Assembly (NCBI GenBank): GCA_027625915.1
Contig: JANTQA010000047.1
Coordinates: forward strand, 19,902,001-19,966,000
Origin: Anaeramoeba flamelloides
Lineage: Eukaryota > Metamonada > Anaeramoebidae
Direction of reading: 5' to 3'
Length of the DNA stretch: 64,000 bases
The stretch's first letter is position 1. Every line of letters begins with the position of its first letter. The notes below the pieces were generated by a model that was given only the letters and a program-made list of their open reading frames with translations, ran no database searches and was not told where the DNA came from. Below are positions 48,288 through 60,400 of this stretch, one piece after another. A program made the position numbers and the translations under genes.

Positions 48288-48842
48288 TAAGGATTACAAT
48301 CCCTGAAATTTGAAAAAGGATTATCTTTTATTGAGTTTGTCAACTTGATATTTTTGTTCTTAGCTGATCGATCTTGTACTTGATATTAATTTTAATAGTG
48401 GTTCAAAATGGAATTTTTTGACAATTTATTTTTTTTTTTTTCACAAATCCTAATTATAGAAGGTACGATTAATAGACTGGTAGGCGATTAAGAATAAATT
48501 TATATATTGGATTGTAGAAGAAAATTTTAATTGACTTTTTTGTTAATATACTAGAAAAAATTTTTTTAAAAAGATCCAAATAAAACCAAATCAAATTAAA
48601 AATTTCAATCAACAACCTACAAAACACATTTTTTTGGATACTTACCTTCCGATATATTTATCGTAAACTCTATAATTAGGATTTGTGAAAAAAAAAAAAA
48701 ATAAATTGTTAAAAAATTCCATTTTGAACCACTATTAAAATCCATATCAAGGAGAAGATCGATCAGCTAAGAAGCAAATCAAAAAGATACAACACCCAAC
48801 ACAAGATAATCTTTTTTCAAATTTCAGGGATTGTAAACCTTA
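48288..48842. mobile_element. Large hairpin element upstream of the Rab gene
   Basis: Arms of about 180 bp: TTAAGGATTACAATCCCTG...GTGGTTCAAAATGGAATTTT at left and AAAATTCCATTTTGAACCAC...CAGGGATTGTAAACCTTAA at right, around a spacer of about 190 bp. TTAA flanks both ends. The transcript of either strand would fold into a long hairpin. No coding content. Confidence 0.65.
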
Positions 48843-49776
48843 AATGTTCAAGGGCTTTACCTTCAAAATTGACTTGAACTTATTTTTACTGTTATCAAGC
48901 AAATTAAATATTACCTTGAAATATTCCTAAAAGAAAATAAAACACGGTTTTTATTTGAAAACATTGGTTTTTTTGATTTGGGCTTTTTTGATCACTATAT
49001 TTGTGTTTGAATAGTGTATATTTTGAAAATAGCAATCCACTGTATAGTTCTTCAAAGTTCAACTGCATCTATTTTTCTTGAGTGTGTGAAAGATTGCCAT
49101 ATTATACTACCAAGCAGCTTTTACCAATAAGATACCCATCCTACTGGATCGAAATAAAAAACAACCAAAACTTTAAAAAGATCATATTTATTTACACACT
49201 TTCTGATTGTTACAACATTTAAATGATATTGACTTTTCATTTTCAACTCAACACCTTCGGAATATATAAGAATCGATAAAAATAATATCAACAATTTTTA
49301 GACTTTTCAGATGGTAAGTTCTAATCCTTTCAAGATTTTGGATTTTGATCTTCTTGCAACATTTTTCAGAGTACAAATCCTTGAGTCAAGGTGTTTAAGT
49401 AAACAAACAATCCAGAAAAAAATGATTTAAAAAAACGATAACAGTTGTGAATACGTTTGAAATTTCTCAAAGTTCCCCTGAATAAAAATTATTTTGATAA
49501 ATTTCCATAACTTGAAATTGTTTTTCAGAAAATCCATAAGCAAAAGGTGTTTAACAAATTGAAACTTTTTAAAAATTTTTAATTGAATAAACTTGTAAAT
49601 GAAAAGTTTTTGATTTTTCTTCTTTTCCAGAGAAAAATTTGAAACAATTTTATTACCATGAAAACTCTTGGGGTTTTAATAAAGGAATCCAATTATTAAG
49701 GTCAAATTATGTCAAATATCAAAAGATTATTCATTTTTTTAACAAATATCCAAACAAGAAGAATTTTTAATTTTTT

Positions 49777-52700
49777 ATGAGTCAAGAAAGCGAAAAAAAA
49801 GAAGAAAAAGAAACTTTTCAATTTAAAATTGTGTTCTTAGGTGAATCTGCTGTTGGGAAATCCTCTGTGGTGATCCGTTTTGTACGCAATTCCTTTTCTG
49901 AAAAGATTGAAAGTACAATTGGTGCAACATACACAAATACCGAGGTTTCTCTGGATGACTACATTGCAAAATTACAGATATGGGTAAGAAAAAATCCTTT
50001 TTTCATATAAAAACCTTTTTTTCTTTTTGGAAATACAATAAACAATTTCCTTTTTATTTTTTTTTTTTCTTTCCAAGGCAACACAGTGATGGAATTCGAT
50101 AATTCAAAAATAATATCTCCATTCGTTGGTTTATAACTCTTCTTCTCCTGCTTTTTGATTATTTTTTTCAATAAATCAATCAAAAAAAACCACAAGAGAA
50201 TAAACAAACAGCTATCCTTGTGATCCAACGAAATAGAAAAATTAAAATAGTTCCATTATTTCGAAGCAATTAATTTTCTTTCACAACACCCACAAGTCCA
50301 TCAAAAGGAGTTTTGTAATCACCCACCAATTAAGGAATTTCCGGATTTTATGTTATTTGGGTGTTGAAATCCAATATATTAGTCAATTAAAAATGATTTA
50401 GAAGTTAGTTAAACAAATTAAAGAAAAGTCAAAATATTTCAATTTTAGGATTTAGAATTAAAAATTCATAAAAAATCATTTAATAATCCAAAAATTTAGT
50501 CTATTAAAAAACAAATCAAGTATACTGTATGTTTCAAAATAAATGGAACAAAATTTTCATTCAGCTTTCCACAAAAAAAGGTTTATAAAAATCATGTTAC
50601 ATTTTAAATATTTTAATTCCATAAAATCGGTTTAAATTATTAATTTACCTTTTTAGAATTGGGAACTTTGATGATTTATTTTAATTCTTGGAATATGATT
50701 ATTGTGGGAAAGTTGAATGAAAAATTTAGATATTTTTATTTTTCAATTAAGGGATTAGCGTCTACCAAGGAGAAGCCTAGGAACAAAGTATGCCGTTGTT
50801 ATTGAGTGTAAACCACATTAGTGCTACATTGTTCAAATGTCTCTAAAAAATCGATTAGTCAAGTAGTAATATTGTTGATCTCATCAATTAAAAAATGATC
50901 TATGTATTAGTAAAAAATCCAACAATTTCAGAATAAAATCTGCATTTCGCCATAAATTTAAAGGCTGAATTATCAATATTCAGACTACAAAGTCACAAAA
51001 TATCTTTCTTAAATTTGTGGCGAAATGTAGATTTTATTCTGAAATTGTTGATTTTTACTAATACATCGATCATTTTTTAATTGATGAGATCAACAATATT
51101 ACTACTTGACTAATCGATTTTTTCGAGCTATTTGAGCCATGGTGCACTTATATCATTTACACCCAATTACAACATAAACCCCATTCCAAAAATTTGGACA
51201 CACCTAAAATCAAAAATAGGCAAAAAAATAAACCCAATTTATTGTATTTTTCCAAACCTAATATAAAACAACATTTAAATTGCTCAGTATTAATGTTTTA
51301 CTAAGTAATCATTTTAATCCAAATAAAAGAAAAAAATATAAAACTCAAAAATAAAAACAGGTGTGTCCAAAATTATGAAACGAGCGGAACAAAAAATGTA
51401 TTGGTAAATTTGTTGAAATTTTAGCAACAATTGTTGATCGATCAAATGATAAGATATCATCAACTGATTATATGTGATTTTCCAATTTAACAAACTCAAC
51501 ACTAACCTTCTATCAACCATTGAAAAAAATTCTCAGATCTAACCAAACAGATTACGTAACTGGCAAAAAAGGAAATGAAAACAAAACAAAAAAGACAAAA
51601 AATGAAATAGTTTGTAAAATCAAAATTCTTTCCAAATTGAATTTAAAGTGCAGTAATGATGTTCTTTCAACTGTTTAAACTGTGTCCAAAATTTTGGAAT
51701 CTAGTTTACTTTGACTAAAGAGAAATCTAGGGTGACGCTAATCCCTTAAAAGGAATTTAAAATCAACTTTATTTTACCTCAAATGCCACTTGAGTTCCAG
51801 ATTATATTCAAATATTATTTTAATGGTATTTACAAAATAAATGGGAACAAAATTTTGGTTTCATTTTCCTTATTTTTCTTTTACAAATAGAGTATTGAAA
51901 GAAGATATATTTTATTTGTGATCCCTATTCAAAAATAAGGATAATGGAAATGATGTGAAAATTTTTTGACCATTTATAATGCAAATACAAGTCTTCTTAA
52001 CCGAAATTCTATTAAACTTGAAAAAGAAACTGGAGTGCACTTTTCATAATGAAATTTAGATTTTCGAACCTCTTCAAAGGAAAATTTCGAATTTGGATCA
52101 CATAAAAATAGTTTTGACCCAAATGACAAAATTTCGTCAAAAAAAACAAAAAAATTTTAAACAAGATCTCTTGACTCAACCTTCTTAAAAGTGATAGGCA
52201 TATTGTTGGTCATAAAGGTAATACTAACTGAACATAAAATTTGGATATTTCGTAAGGAAGCTTCTTTGAAAATCTATTACTGATAAATTCTTATTTATTT
52301 TATTAAATTTTTAGTTCAATTTCCATTTTTTGAAATCAATTAACTCAACAAATAAAACAACTCAAGAGAAAGAATCTATACCAAGACAAACCAATTTAAT
52401 AAAATTTCTTCAGATTTAAAGTTATATAATGTCTTAATCAAAGAATGTGTAAAAAATATGTAAAATGGAAAATGAATTAACAATTTTAAGATATTTCTTT
52501 GAATTTATCAGTATCAAAAAGATTTTTCAATTTAAAGGATCTTTTTTTACACAAATTCAAAAAGTTTGTGCGAAAAAGTTTTTTTCAATTTTTTGTGACA
52601 AACTATTTATATTTTGGTTAAATTAAAAAAAAATTACAGATATTTTTTCAAATAATTTCCCAAATTTTAACTTTGGCTGATTTTAAGAAAATTGTGGAAC

Positions 52701-55700
52701 TATTTTTGTTTGTTGTACATTCTATATTAAATGGAAAGCATTTTAGATCTCATTTTCATTACATGAAAAAGATATACCCTCAATATTCTAAAAAACAAAC
52801 AATACAGATCAACATTACAATTTTCCATCATTTGAAGTTCTTTTTAAATCTCATATACAAGAGTTTCAAATTTTTAAGAACAGTCACAAAAAAAAAAAAA
52901 AAATCACAAAAACAATTAACTAGAAAATTTCATCAAGAATAATCATTTTAAAAAAGTGTGAGAAAAATGATTTCAAAAGTTATCTCTAAAATAAAATTTT
53001 CTTATTGGATCTCGTTATAAAAGAAGATCCAATTGCTTTTGTTCATTCAGTTGAAAATAAAATAATATGATGAATTATTCTTTAAAGTTAATTTGCTTCT
53101 TCTTTTAATTGAAATTAATTTTCATTTTCAGGTGTATAAATCCAATTAAAAATTTTTTCGAAACCAAAATTCAATTTTTAAACTGTTATTTTTGTGAATT
53201 TTTTTAAGAAATACCAATTTGTGTGGAAAATCAAAATGAAATTGCTATCTTTTTTTACAAAAAAAAAAATAAATAATATACAAAATGAAACTTAAAATTT
53301 TCTCATATAATATTTTTCAGTCAAAGGGGCACAGTTGGAGGGAATGAACTACGTGTATTTCTTAGTGGTTTGAATCGATATTCAAAGAAAAATTTATTTT
53401 GGAAATTTCAAAATTGAAATCATTTTTTCTTGTTTTTGTTTTTTTTTTTTCATTTTTTTTTTCACTTATTTATTTTTTTAATGGTTTATTATTATAAATA
53501 TCGGGGAATTTATTAAATTTCAAAATTGGACAAATTGAATTTTTTCATACTTTTGAAGAGTTTCTTGTTTATTTTCATCGGTTTGAAAGTTTTCAATGAT
53601 TTTCAATGATTCTGAGAGGAAAAATAAAAAAGATTATTTTGCGATTAGTGGTGTTTTATTACTTAAAATGTTAGAAAACCCAAAATGTTGAAATCATCAA
53701 TATTAAATATTTTTAAAAATTTGTTCCAAACCCAATTTTAACCACCAAAGTTATGTGGTGATTTTTTTACATCTTAAAAAAAGTAAAACCAGTCTAATTC
53801 CTCTCTTAATTATTTTGCTTTTAAAATCCTAACCGAAATTCCCCAACATACCATCCAGACCACCCAAACCTACCCTATTATACCTACCCTAACAGGCTCT
53901 TAACCTTCCCGAAAAAGTGTTTTTTTATACCTACAGTCAAAATATTTCAATTGAATTGACTATTTTGAAAAAATTGAGAATTTGACCAATTTTGAAAAGT
54001 AATAATTTTTCCATAATATCATTTACATAACATGACAAAATTATTCACTCTTATTAAGATTTCCAGAATTCGAAAGAATTTATTAAAATCCAAGATTTTA
54101 CTCAATCCTATAAATTCAAAAAAACCTTGACACTCAACGGTACCCTACGACACTTTTCGTTCGGTTTTCTTGAGTTTTCTGTTTATTTGGAAAATCAATA
54201 GATTTTCGTTAGGTTTTTTTTAATTTGAAAAATAAAAAGAAAAAATCAAAAATTTTCTTTTTATTTTTCAAATTAAAAAAAATCGCCGTTAACCTTTTCA
54301 GGATTTATAAGAATTGAGTAAAATCTTTGATTTTTCTCTTTTTTTTTGAATTCTGGAAAAGCGTCGTTAGCTTTTCTTTAGTTTTCTGTTTATTTGTAAA
54401 ATCGATAGATTATCGTTAGGTTTTTTTTACTTTTTGAAATAAACCGAAAATTTATTAAAATTTTCTGTTTATTTCATAAAGTAAAAAAAAACCTAGAACA
54501 CTTAACAAATAAAACAGAAAACCTCAAGAAAACCTCCTTTAGGTTTTTTTTACTTTTTGAAATAAAAAGTAAATTTAATAAATTTTCTTTTCATTTCAAA
54601 AATTAAAAAAAAACCTAGGCACTTGATTGCACTCTAGGGCACTTGACGGTACTTCTATCATTTTTTAAATTTTTGTATAGAAATTAATCTAAATTACAAT
54701 TTTTTAAAAATATCTTTTTTTAATTCCTCAAACGTATAAACAATCCGATAATCATGTGATGTATTTTTTTTTAAACTGAAACTTTTTTTTGTAAAAATTT
54801 AAAGTATATAATTCTTGATAACTACCGATAAGAAAGAGATTAGAGCACTGGAAAGTTTAGGATAGCACTAATATACTGTGTAAAGATTTTGGGATATAAA
54901 CTATCATTCAAAATCATTGGCCCATCAAAAATCAAAATTTAAAGAAAAATATTTTTAATACTTGTAGTTATCTATTATAATATCAAAATTTTTATTTTAG
55001 TATTTGGTTCACTACTCCAGGGGTATTTGTTTTTCTTCAAAAAATAAAATAAAAAAGTTAAAAAAAAATTTTAAAAAAAAATTGGGCCATTTATTTTGAA
55101 TGAAGCATTACATGAAAAAAATTTTTTTAAAAATTAATAAAACCCATTTATCGATTCTCCTTCCCTTTGAATAACTAAATCTAATCTCTTTGTCATATTT
55201 GAAACCAATTTTTCCATTAATTCATCTGTTACTTCTTTCAAATTTTTCATTTTCATTTTCCATTTTAACAAAACAACTTTGAAAAAATAAAAAAGAGAAA
55301 AAATGATTTATTTACAAACTTTTCATTGTGAGAGGAAAAACTTCAAAACGATACAAAAGCAATTCAAAATTGAAATATAAGGTGGGCCATTTATTTTGAA
55401 TTTTAGTTTACTTTAATTATTAGGCAAAGTTTGAAAATTTTGTGATCTTCTAATTTTCGATTCAATTTGGGTAAAATAAGAAGTATTTTACTAATAAATT
55501 CGACTTTAAAAATGATAAAGTTATTTTAGAAGTGTTTAAAAAAAATATTTACATCTTTTTTAATCTCATAAATCCCAAAAGATCGCCACGCTCAAAGATT
55601 TACGACATTGAAAAATTAATTTGTTCCAATGAACCCTATTATTTTTTCAATAGAAGACAAAGAAAAAAGTCCTTCAATTATTCTTTAAGGGTTGAAAATT

Positions 55701-57460
55701 GAATGAATTCCCTTTCCTTTGTTGAAAAACAATTCCAAAAACCAAACAGCATTTTCGGTTTTGGTTCGAAAGAAATCAAGATCATTTTTAAAAAATAAAA
55801 ATTGATTTAATTGCTTTTTTTCTTAAGAGAAAAAGATTTAAAGAAGATCAATTTATAGAAGAATTTCAAAACGAGAAAAAAATACAATTATCAAATTTAG
55901 AAAAAAAATTAGAAAAATAAAAAAATTTTTTTTACTACATCAACCGAAATCAAGAATTTTTAGAGGAATGCTGCAAAATCCGTAACTGTTAAGAACACAT
56001 AGTAGATGCGGGGTTTTATGTTTGATCTCCTTCAGATGTTTCTGACAAAGCATGAAATAAAAGGAGAGATCGATACTCATTGAAAAGTTGGCTGATCTAG
56101 TTTGTCTCTGTGGGAATTTAAACCAAGTTTTATCTCCAATGGAGAAAATGTAAAATTTAACTTCAATATTTTAGATAACTCCATTGGAGAAAAAAGATCC
56201 TTTGAAGAAAAAGTTCTTCAAAGTACCATTGAAAAATAACAAATTAGTTTTTAATGTGTCTAAATTTGTTTTTTTTTTTTATTGTCTTGTTGTGTAAAGT
56301 CAGATCCCGAGTTGAAAAAATATAAATAACGACTCATATTGCTTCGTTTGTTCAAAAATCACCAGTTATAATTTCTTCTTTTTGGATCCCCTTTTAGACT
56401 TACAATAATGAAATTATTCTAGTGCTAAGAGGATGATTAATAGTCCTTCTTCGAACTCCTCAATATCATCTTATATCACTTCGAACAATATCATATTTCT
56501 CGTTCTTCCAGACCAAACTCAAGGACTTAACAAAGTGATTGTTTCCAAATCAAAACAATAAAGACAGATATTATTTGAAATATTTTTTATCCTTTATGTT
56601 TAAAATTTTCTTTGATTAAAATTTTTGAAGGAAATGAAATCCAAACAATTTTGTTTTTTGCTTTGAAACAAAACAAAACAAAACAAAAAATAAATTATGA
56701 ATGTTTGGCTGAAATGTTATTTTCACAATTTAATTTGAAACAAATACAGAAAAAACAATAATAATTTTCAAGATAATAAAATTGAATAACGAAAATATTT
56801 AACACATCTAAATTATTATCACATTATTTCAATCAATAATTTTTTTTCTTTTTTTCTTTTTTATAGGATACAGCCGGGCAAGAAAGATACCATTCTCTAA
56901 CACCAATGTAAATTTCTTTTCCTTTTAATAACAAAAAAAAAAAAAAAAAACCAAAATTAAAGGACTAAATTTTGAATTCCTTATTGTTAAACATCCCATC
57001 AAATTATTATTTCCACTTTACTTTTAATAAAATTAATTAAATGAATTTAATTTATTCAATATTTTAAAGGTATTATCGTAACTCAGTCGGTGCCTTTATT
57101 GTTTATGATGTTACAAGTGCTGATTCATTTGTGCGCGCTCAAGATTGGGTTCATGAGCTACGATCTCAAGGCACCAAAAATGTAAAAATTATGCTGCTTG
57201 GAAATAAAATTGATTTACAAGAACGTGTTGTGAAGGAAGAAGTAGCAATGAAATATGCGGAAGAATCAAATTTACTTTATGCCGAGTGTTCTGCAAAAAG
57301 TGGATTAGGTGTCAATGCAGCTTTTTTAAAGCTAGCAAAATCAATTCCAAAGGAAATGGCAGAAGTTATTATCAATGATGTTGAATATTCAGAATCAGAA
57401 GATGAAATTAGGATTGACAAAAAAAAGAGAAAAAATAAATCAAATAAAGGTTGTTGTTAA
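49777..57460 (+). CDS. Rab5-like small GTPase (three exons, 6.9-kb first intron)
   Basis: Membrane-anchored GTPase, by family an early-endosome regulator. Exons: 49777-49983, 56867-56907, 57070-57460; 212 residues. Junctions fall at TGG/GAT (phase 0) and AT/G (phase 2), rebuilding the switch region exactly: KLQIW + [13 protein letters not shown] + [14 protein letters not shown]. Seen: G1 GESAVGKS (22-29), ESTIGATY around the switch I Thr, WDTAGQE (69-75), NKID (128-131), ECSAK (155-159), and a C-terminal GCC for geranylgeranylation. [12 protein letters not shown] is characteristic of the Rab5/21/22 group. The tail before the cysteines is acidic then Lys-rich. Intron 1 is 6,883 nt; intron 2 is 162 nt. 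All catalytic motifs are intact, so the gene looks functional if intron 1 is removed. Confidence 0.9.
50530..50746. mobile_element. Family D foldback MITE in the Rab intron
   Basis: Left end GTTTCAAAATAAATGGAACA...TTCATTCAGCTTTCC; right end the inverse GGAAAGTTGAATGAAAAATT. Centre TTTTTAGAATTGGGAACTTTG as in the other copies. Its right end abuts the foldback beginning at 50748. Confidence 0.7.
50748..51748. mobile_element. TTAA-flanked foldback element (family B) interrupted by a MITE
   Basis: Starts TTAA-GGGATTAGCGTCTACC and ends GGTGACGCTAATCCC-TTAA. Long inverted arms (for example AAATCGATTAGTCAAGTAG at left, CTACTTGACTAATCGATTT at right) meet in a centre with GGCGAAATGTAG. The right arm is split at ACAACA-TA by the 533-bp element at 51175-51708 and resumes CTTTGACTAAAGAGAAATC. 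No coding capacity seen. Confidence 0.75.
51175..51708. mobile_element. 530-bp TA-flanked mariner-like MITE, nested
   Basis: Left end TA-AACCCCATTCCAAAAATTTG; right end the inverse AAATTTTGGAATCTAGTT-TA. TA is duplicated at both edges, and the uninterrupted target (ACAACATACTTTGATCC) occurs in the sister foldback near 3964-3980. A minus-strand ATG frame ([12 protein letters not shown]...) is shared with the 62609 copy but is not a recognised transposase. Confidence 0.8.
53329..53360. repeat. CAGTCAAAGGGGC-type repeat boundary
   Basis: TTTTCAGTCAAAGGGGCACA here, TTTTCAGTCAAAGGGGCCCA at 15365 and TTTCCAGTCAAAATGGCCA at 28315 share the motif, and 53385-53430 matches 28390-28430 (AAATTTATTTTGGAAATTTC...AAAATTGAAA). 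Probably one end of a dispersed element; the other end is not defined. Confidence 0.4.
54125..54660. repeat. Low-complexity repeat block with CACTTGACGGTAC-like ends
   Basis: Several diverged units of GTTAGGTTTTTTTTAATTTG and GAGTTTTCTGTTTATTTG alternate in direct and inverted orientation, bounded by ACACTCAACGGTACC at left and GCACTTGACGGTACTTC at right. Related sequence occurs at 19911-20100 and 7572-7600. Confidence 0.5.
54896..55410 (-). mobile_element. Tc1/mariner-derived element, family J, inverted copy
   Basis: Ends TATAAACTATCATTCAAAAT and ATTTTGAATTTTAGTTTA. On the minus strand (about 55140-55270) it reads [16 protein letters not shown] and [16 protein letters not shown], the same transposase tail as 28859-29610. 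The two copies share both ends and this segment but differ in the middle. Confidence 0.65.
55980..56560. other. Less A/T-rich stretch in the Rab intron with a short open frame
   Basis: Noticeably more G/C than the surrounding intron. On the plus strand a short ATG frame at 56433-56560 reads [19 protein letters not shown], then [16 protein letters not shown] and a stop. A short inverted pair (CTCCAATGGAGAAAATG, CTCCATTGGAGAAAA) lies upstream. Nothing recognised; possibly a gene fragment carried by an element. Confidence 0.25.
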
Positions 57461-60400
57461 TTACAAGATCTTATTAGGCATCTAATTAAATGTTGTTTTT
57501 TTTTTTTTTGCCAAAATCAATTTTAGTTTTTCATAATTTGTGTATTAAGATTTTATCATTCTTTAACTTGAATAAAAATAAAATTGATTTTAGTTTTAAT
57601 ATTAAACCACATGTATCTTAATTTTTAATAAATAAATTAAAATATTGTTTTTATAGTTTATATCTATTTATGGTTCCATTTATAGATATATAATATAATA
57701 TTCTTCAATTAAAATCTTTATTCATCTGATATTATTATTCTAATGATAGTTCCAATTTTATATTTTTTGGAAACTTTTTTTTTTTTGACAACTTTCATAT
57801 TCGTGGATTAGTATTCTATTCAGAAAAGTAAAAATACAAATAAATTGTCATTGAATTTAAATAATATGGTGATCTAGCTGTACCTCTCTCCAAAAATTTG
57901 ATTAGTAAAAAAGTATTAAAAGTTGATCTCATTAAATAAAAATGATCATTGTATTGTAAAAAATTCAAGAATAATTTTTGAAAAAACTATCCATTTTGAG
58001 GCAAATTTAAATGCTGAATAATCAATATTAAAGATTTCAAAGTTGAAAAATTATCTTTCTTAAATTTGTGGCGAAATGTAGATTAATTACTAAAAAATTC
58101 GTTTTTTTTTAAAAATGAAAAAAATAACGAATAGATTTTTTTGACAAATTATTTCAGAAATATTGTAAATATATTGATGTTACAATTTACTTTATAAAAA
58201 AGAAACAAAAATAATCAGTCTTTTGGTATTTTATTTTTATGATTATGGAGAGAATCTTTGAAATTACAAAATTAAATAATTAGTTACTTTTCGAAGTTCT
58301 ATATATGAATTATTAAATGCTTGGATGCGATTTTTTGGTTTTACTTTTTTAAATTTGGAAAAGGAATTAAAAAAATTTCTAAAATAACAATTTTTAATTG
58401 TAATTATTAGTAAAAAATGCAATAAATTACCGTGGAATAAATTTTATAATAGATTTTTAGATCTATTTGAGTCATAAAAATTAATATCATTTATACCCAA
58501 TTCGAGATACTTTTTTATTGAGAAATCTATGGTGATGCTAATCACTTAATTATTAAAAATAATATTTAGATAAAATTCAAATGAGGTATTTTTTTGAATA
58601 CTATACTTCAAATTTTCCAAAAAAAAAATGAAGGTAAAAAAATTTAAGAGATAATTTCATTGGAACATCATTACAAATATCTTAAATTCTTTAGAAAATT
58701 AAAATTCATTTTACAATAATTTTGAGAGAATAAATTTCATGGATTTTCGAATTATTTTTGATTTTAGGGGTTAAATGAAACTCACCTAATAGGTTAAAGA
58801 GAGATTTTTATAGTAAAAAAAAAATGTTATATACAATTCCAAGAGCATTTAAGATCGACAAGGATACCAGAATTAATTAAACTTAATTTAGTTTTCTAAA
58901 ATTTTTTAAATTGTTTATCTTGATTAAATATATCACAAAGATTGAGTTTTAAATAAATAATTTTGATATTTTATTATTGTGGAATATTTCTGAAGAATAT
59001 ATCCAAGTATCGTTGAGTTCATAAGTGAACCCATTTTTTTGTTTTATTTTTTTTATTTTTTAAATGTAAAGCTTTACTTTATTTATTGTGATAAAGGAAT
59101 AATCAAAGAATATTTCTGAAATAATAGAGATAAAGAAAAAGAATTAAAACATTAAAGTGAATGTATTGATTTACAAATTAAAAACTAAAGTTAAAAATAA
59201 AACGAATAATATTAATTTTTCAAATTTTAAATGAAGGGAGTTATGTCCAAGATTTTATTATTTTCCGAAAATCCACTCGTAACCTATACCATTTCCGTCG
59301 CGTATAATTCAACAACATATTATATAGGCATGCCAAGATGAATTTATATTTTTTCAAGGACTTCTACTGACTCCTGGCTGTTTTTATCATTTTTAAGTTG
59401 ATTGAACCTTGTTAATTTTTTCCTAATAAGGTAGATATCAATTGTTTATTTATTTTTTTTTTTTTTGAAGTTAATTTTTTATTTACTGAATTTTTTTTAT
59501 TTTCAAATTTTGATTCTACTTAATAAAGTTGAATTATTTTGTTTCTTTTTATTTACTATATTCCATGCAATATTAGAATGAGTCCAAGATTTTAAAATTT
59601 TTAAATGTTTTATTTCAGAATTAAAAATTTATAATCAAATATTAATTGGGTGTTTGAAATATTCCTGAAAATATCGGAAAATTGAAAAAAAACCAAAAAT
59701 TTTATAATAACAGTTTTTGAAGAACTTCAAGGAAGAGTTAGGGTTGAGAAACAAATGTTTAGGGTAAAATAACAATTTAATTAAGATATTTTTTTTTTTT
59801 TGTATCTTCTAGTCTATAATAACTGAATAATATTTTCATATTTGTTGAGTTTATTTTAAAACTTTATTATTTATTTGTAAATGTTTTGTTGAATGTCAGG
59901 ATATTGGATGGATGGTAAGTAGGATGTGTTAGAATTATTCCAACTAATTACTATTCAAGAATGGAAAGTTTAATAAGGTTTGGTTTAGGTATACTTTGAA
60001 GGGGTATATGTATGTGTATCCATGATTAGATACTTCTCGATTATTTTTGGATGATATTTACTATAATAAAATATTGAGTAATAATACATACTCAGTTTTC
60101 TCTATTCTAAGACATTTTCTCTCGTTAATTAATACCATTTAACAATGATATCAAATATCATAGACATTAAAGATACAAATTCTATTCTCACAAAATGTTG
60201 TTGAATATTATTCCCCAAAATTTGGAATTTTTTTCATATTAAACCCGATTTAACTCAAAGAATTCCAACTAAAAATGAAGCATTCACTTTATTCTGAAGA
60301 ATAAACCAAACTACAATTGTTTAGAAATAAGAGAAATAATAAACTACTGATATGAGTTGGTTTTCATAAAAGAAATACCTGGACAAACTATAATATTTCA

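Larger units (their letters stand above)
44382..49776. other. Intergenic between the eS10 and Rab genes
   Basis: 5.4 kb divergent promoter region. Apart from the hairpin element (48288-48842), a possible orphan exon (47742-47917) and a T-run near 46503-46532, only A/T-rich sequence is seen. A short inverted pair AATAGAATGTTGAG / CTCAACATTCTATT lies at 48035 and 48103. Confidence 0.5.
49984..56866 (+). other. Giant intron 1 of the Rab5-like gene
   Basis: 6,883 nt from donor GTAAGA to acceptor TTTTATAG after a T-rich tract. In order it holds a family D MITE (50530-50746), a TTAA-flanked foldback (50748-51748) with a nested MITE (51175-51708), part of another repeat (about 51825-51895, shared with 62180), an unrecognised ATG-less open frame (52673-52942), a CAGTCAAAGGGGC repeat (from about 53329), a low-complexity repeat block (54125-54660), a family J element (54896-55410), and a slightly G/C-richer stretch (55980-56560). 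Confidence 0.8.
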
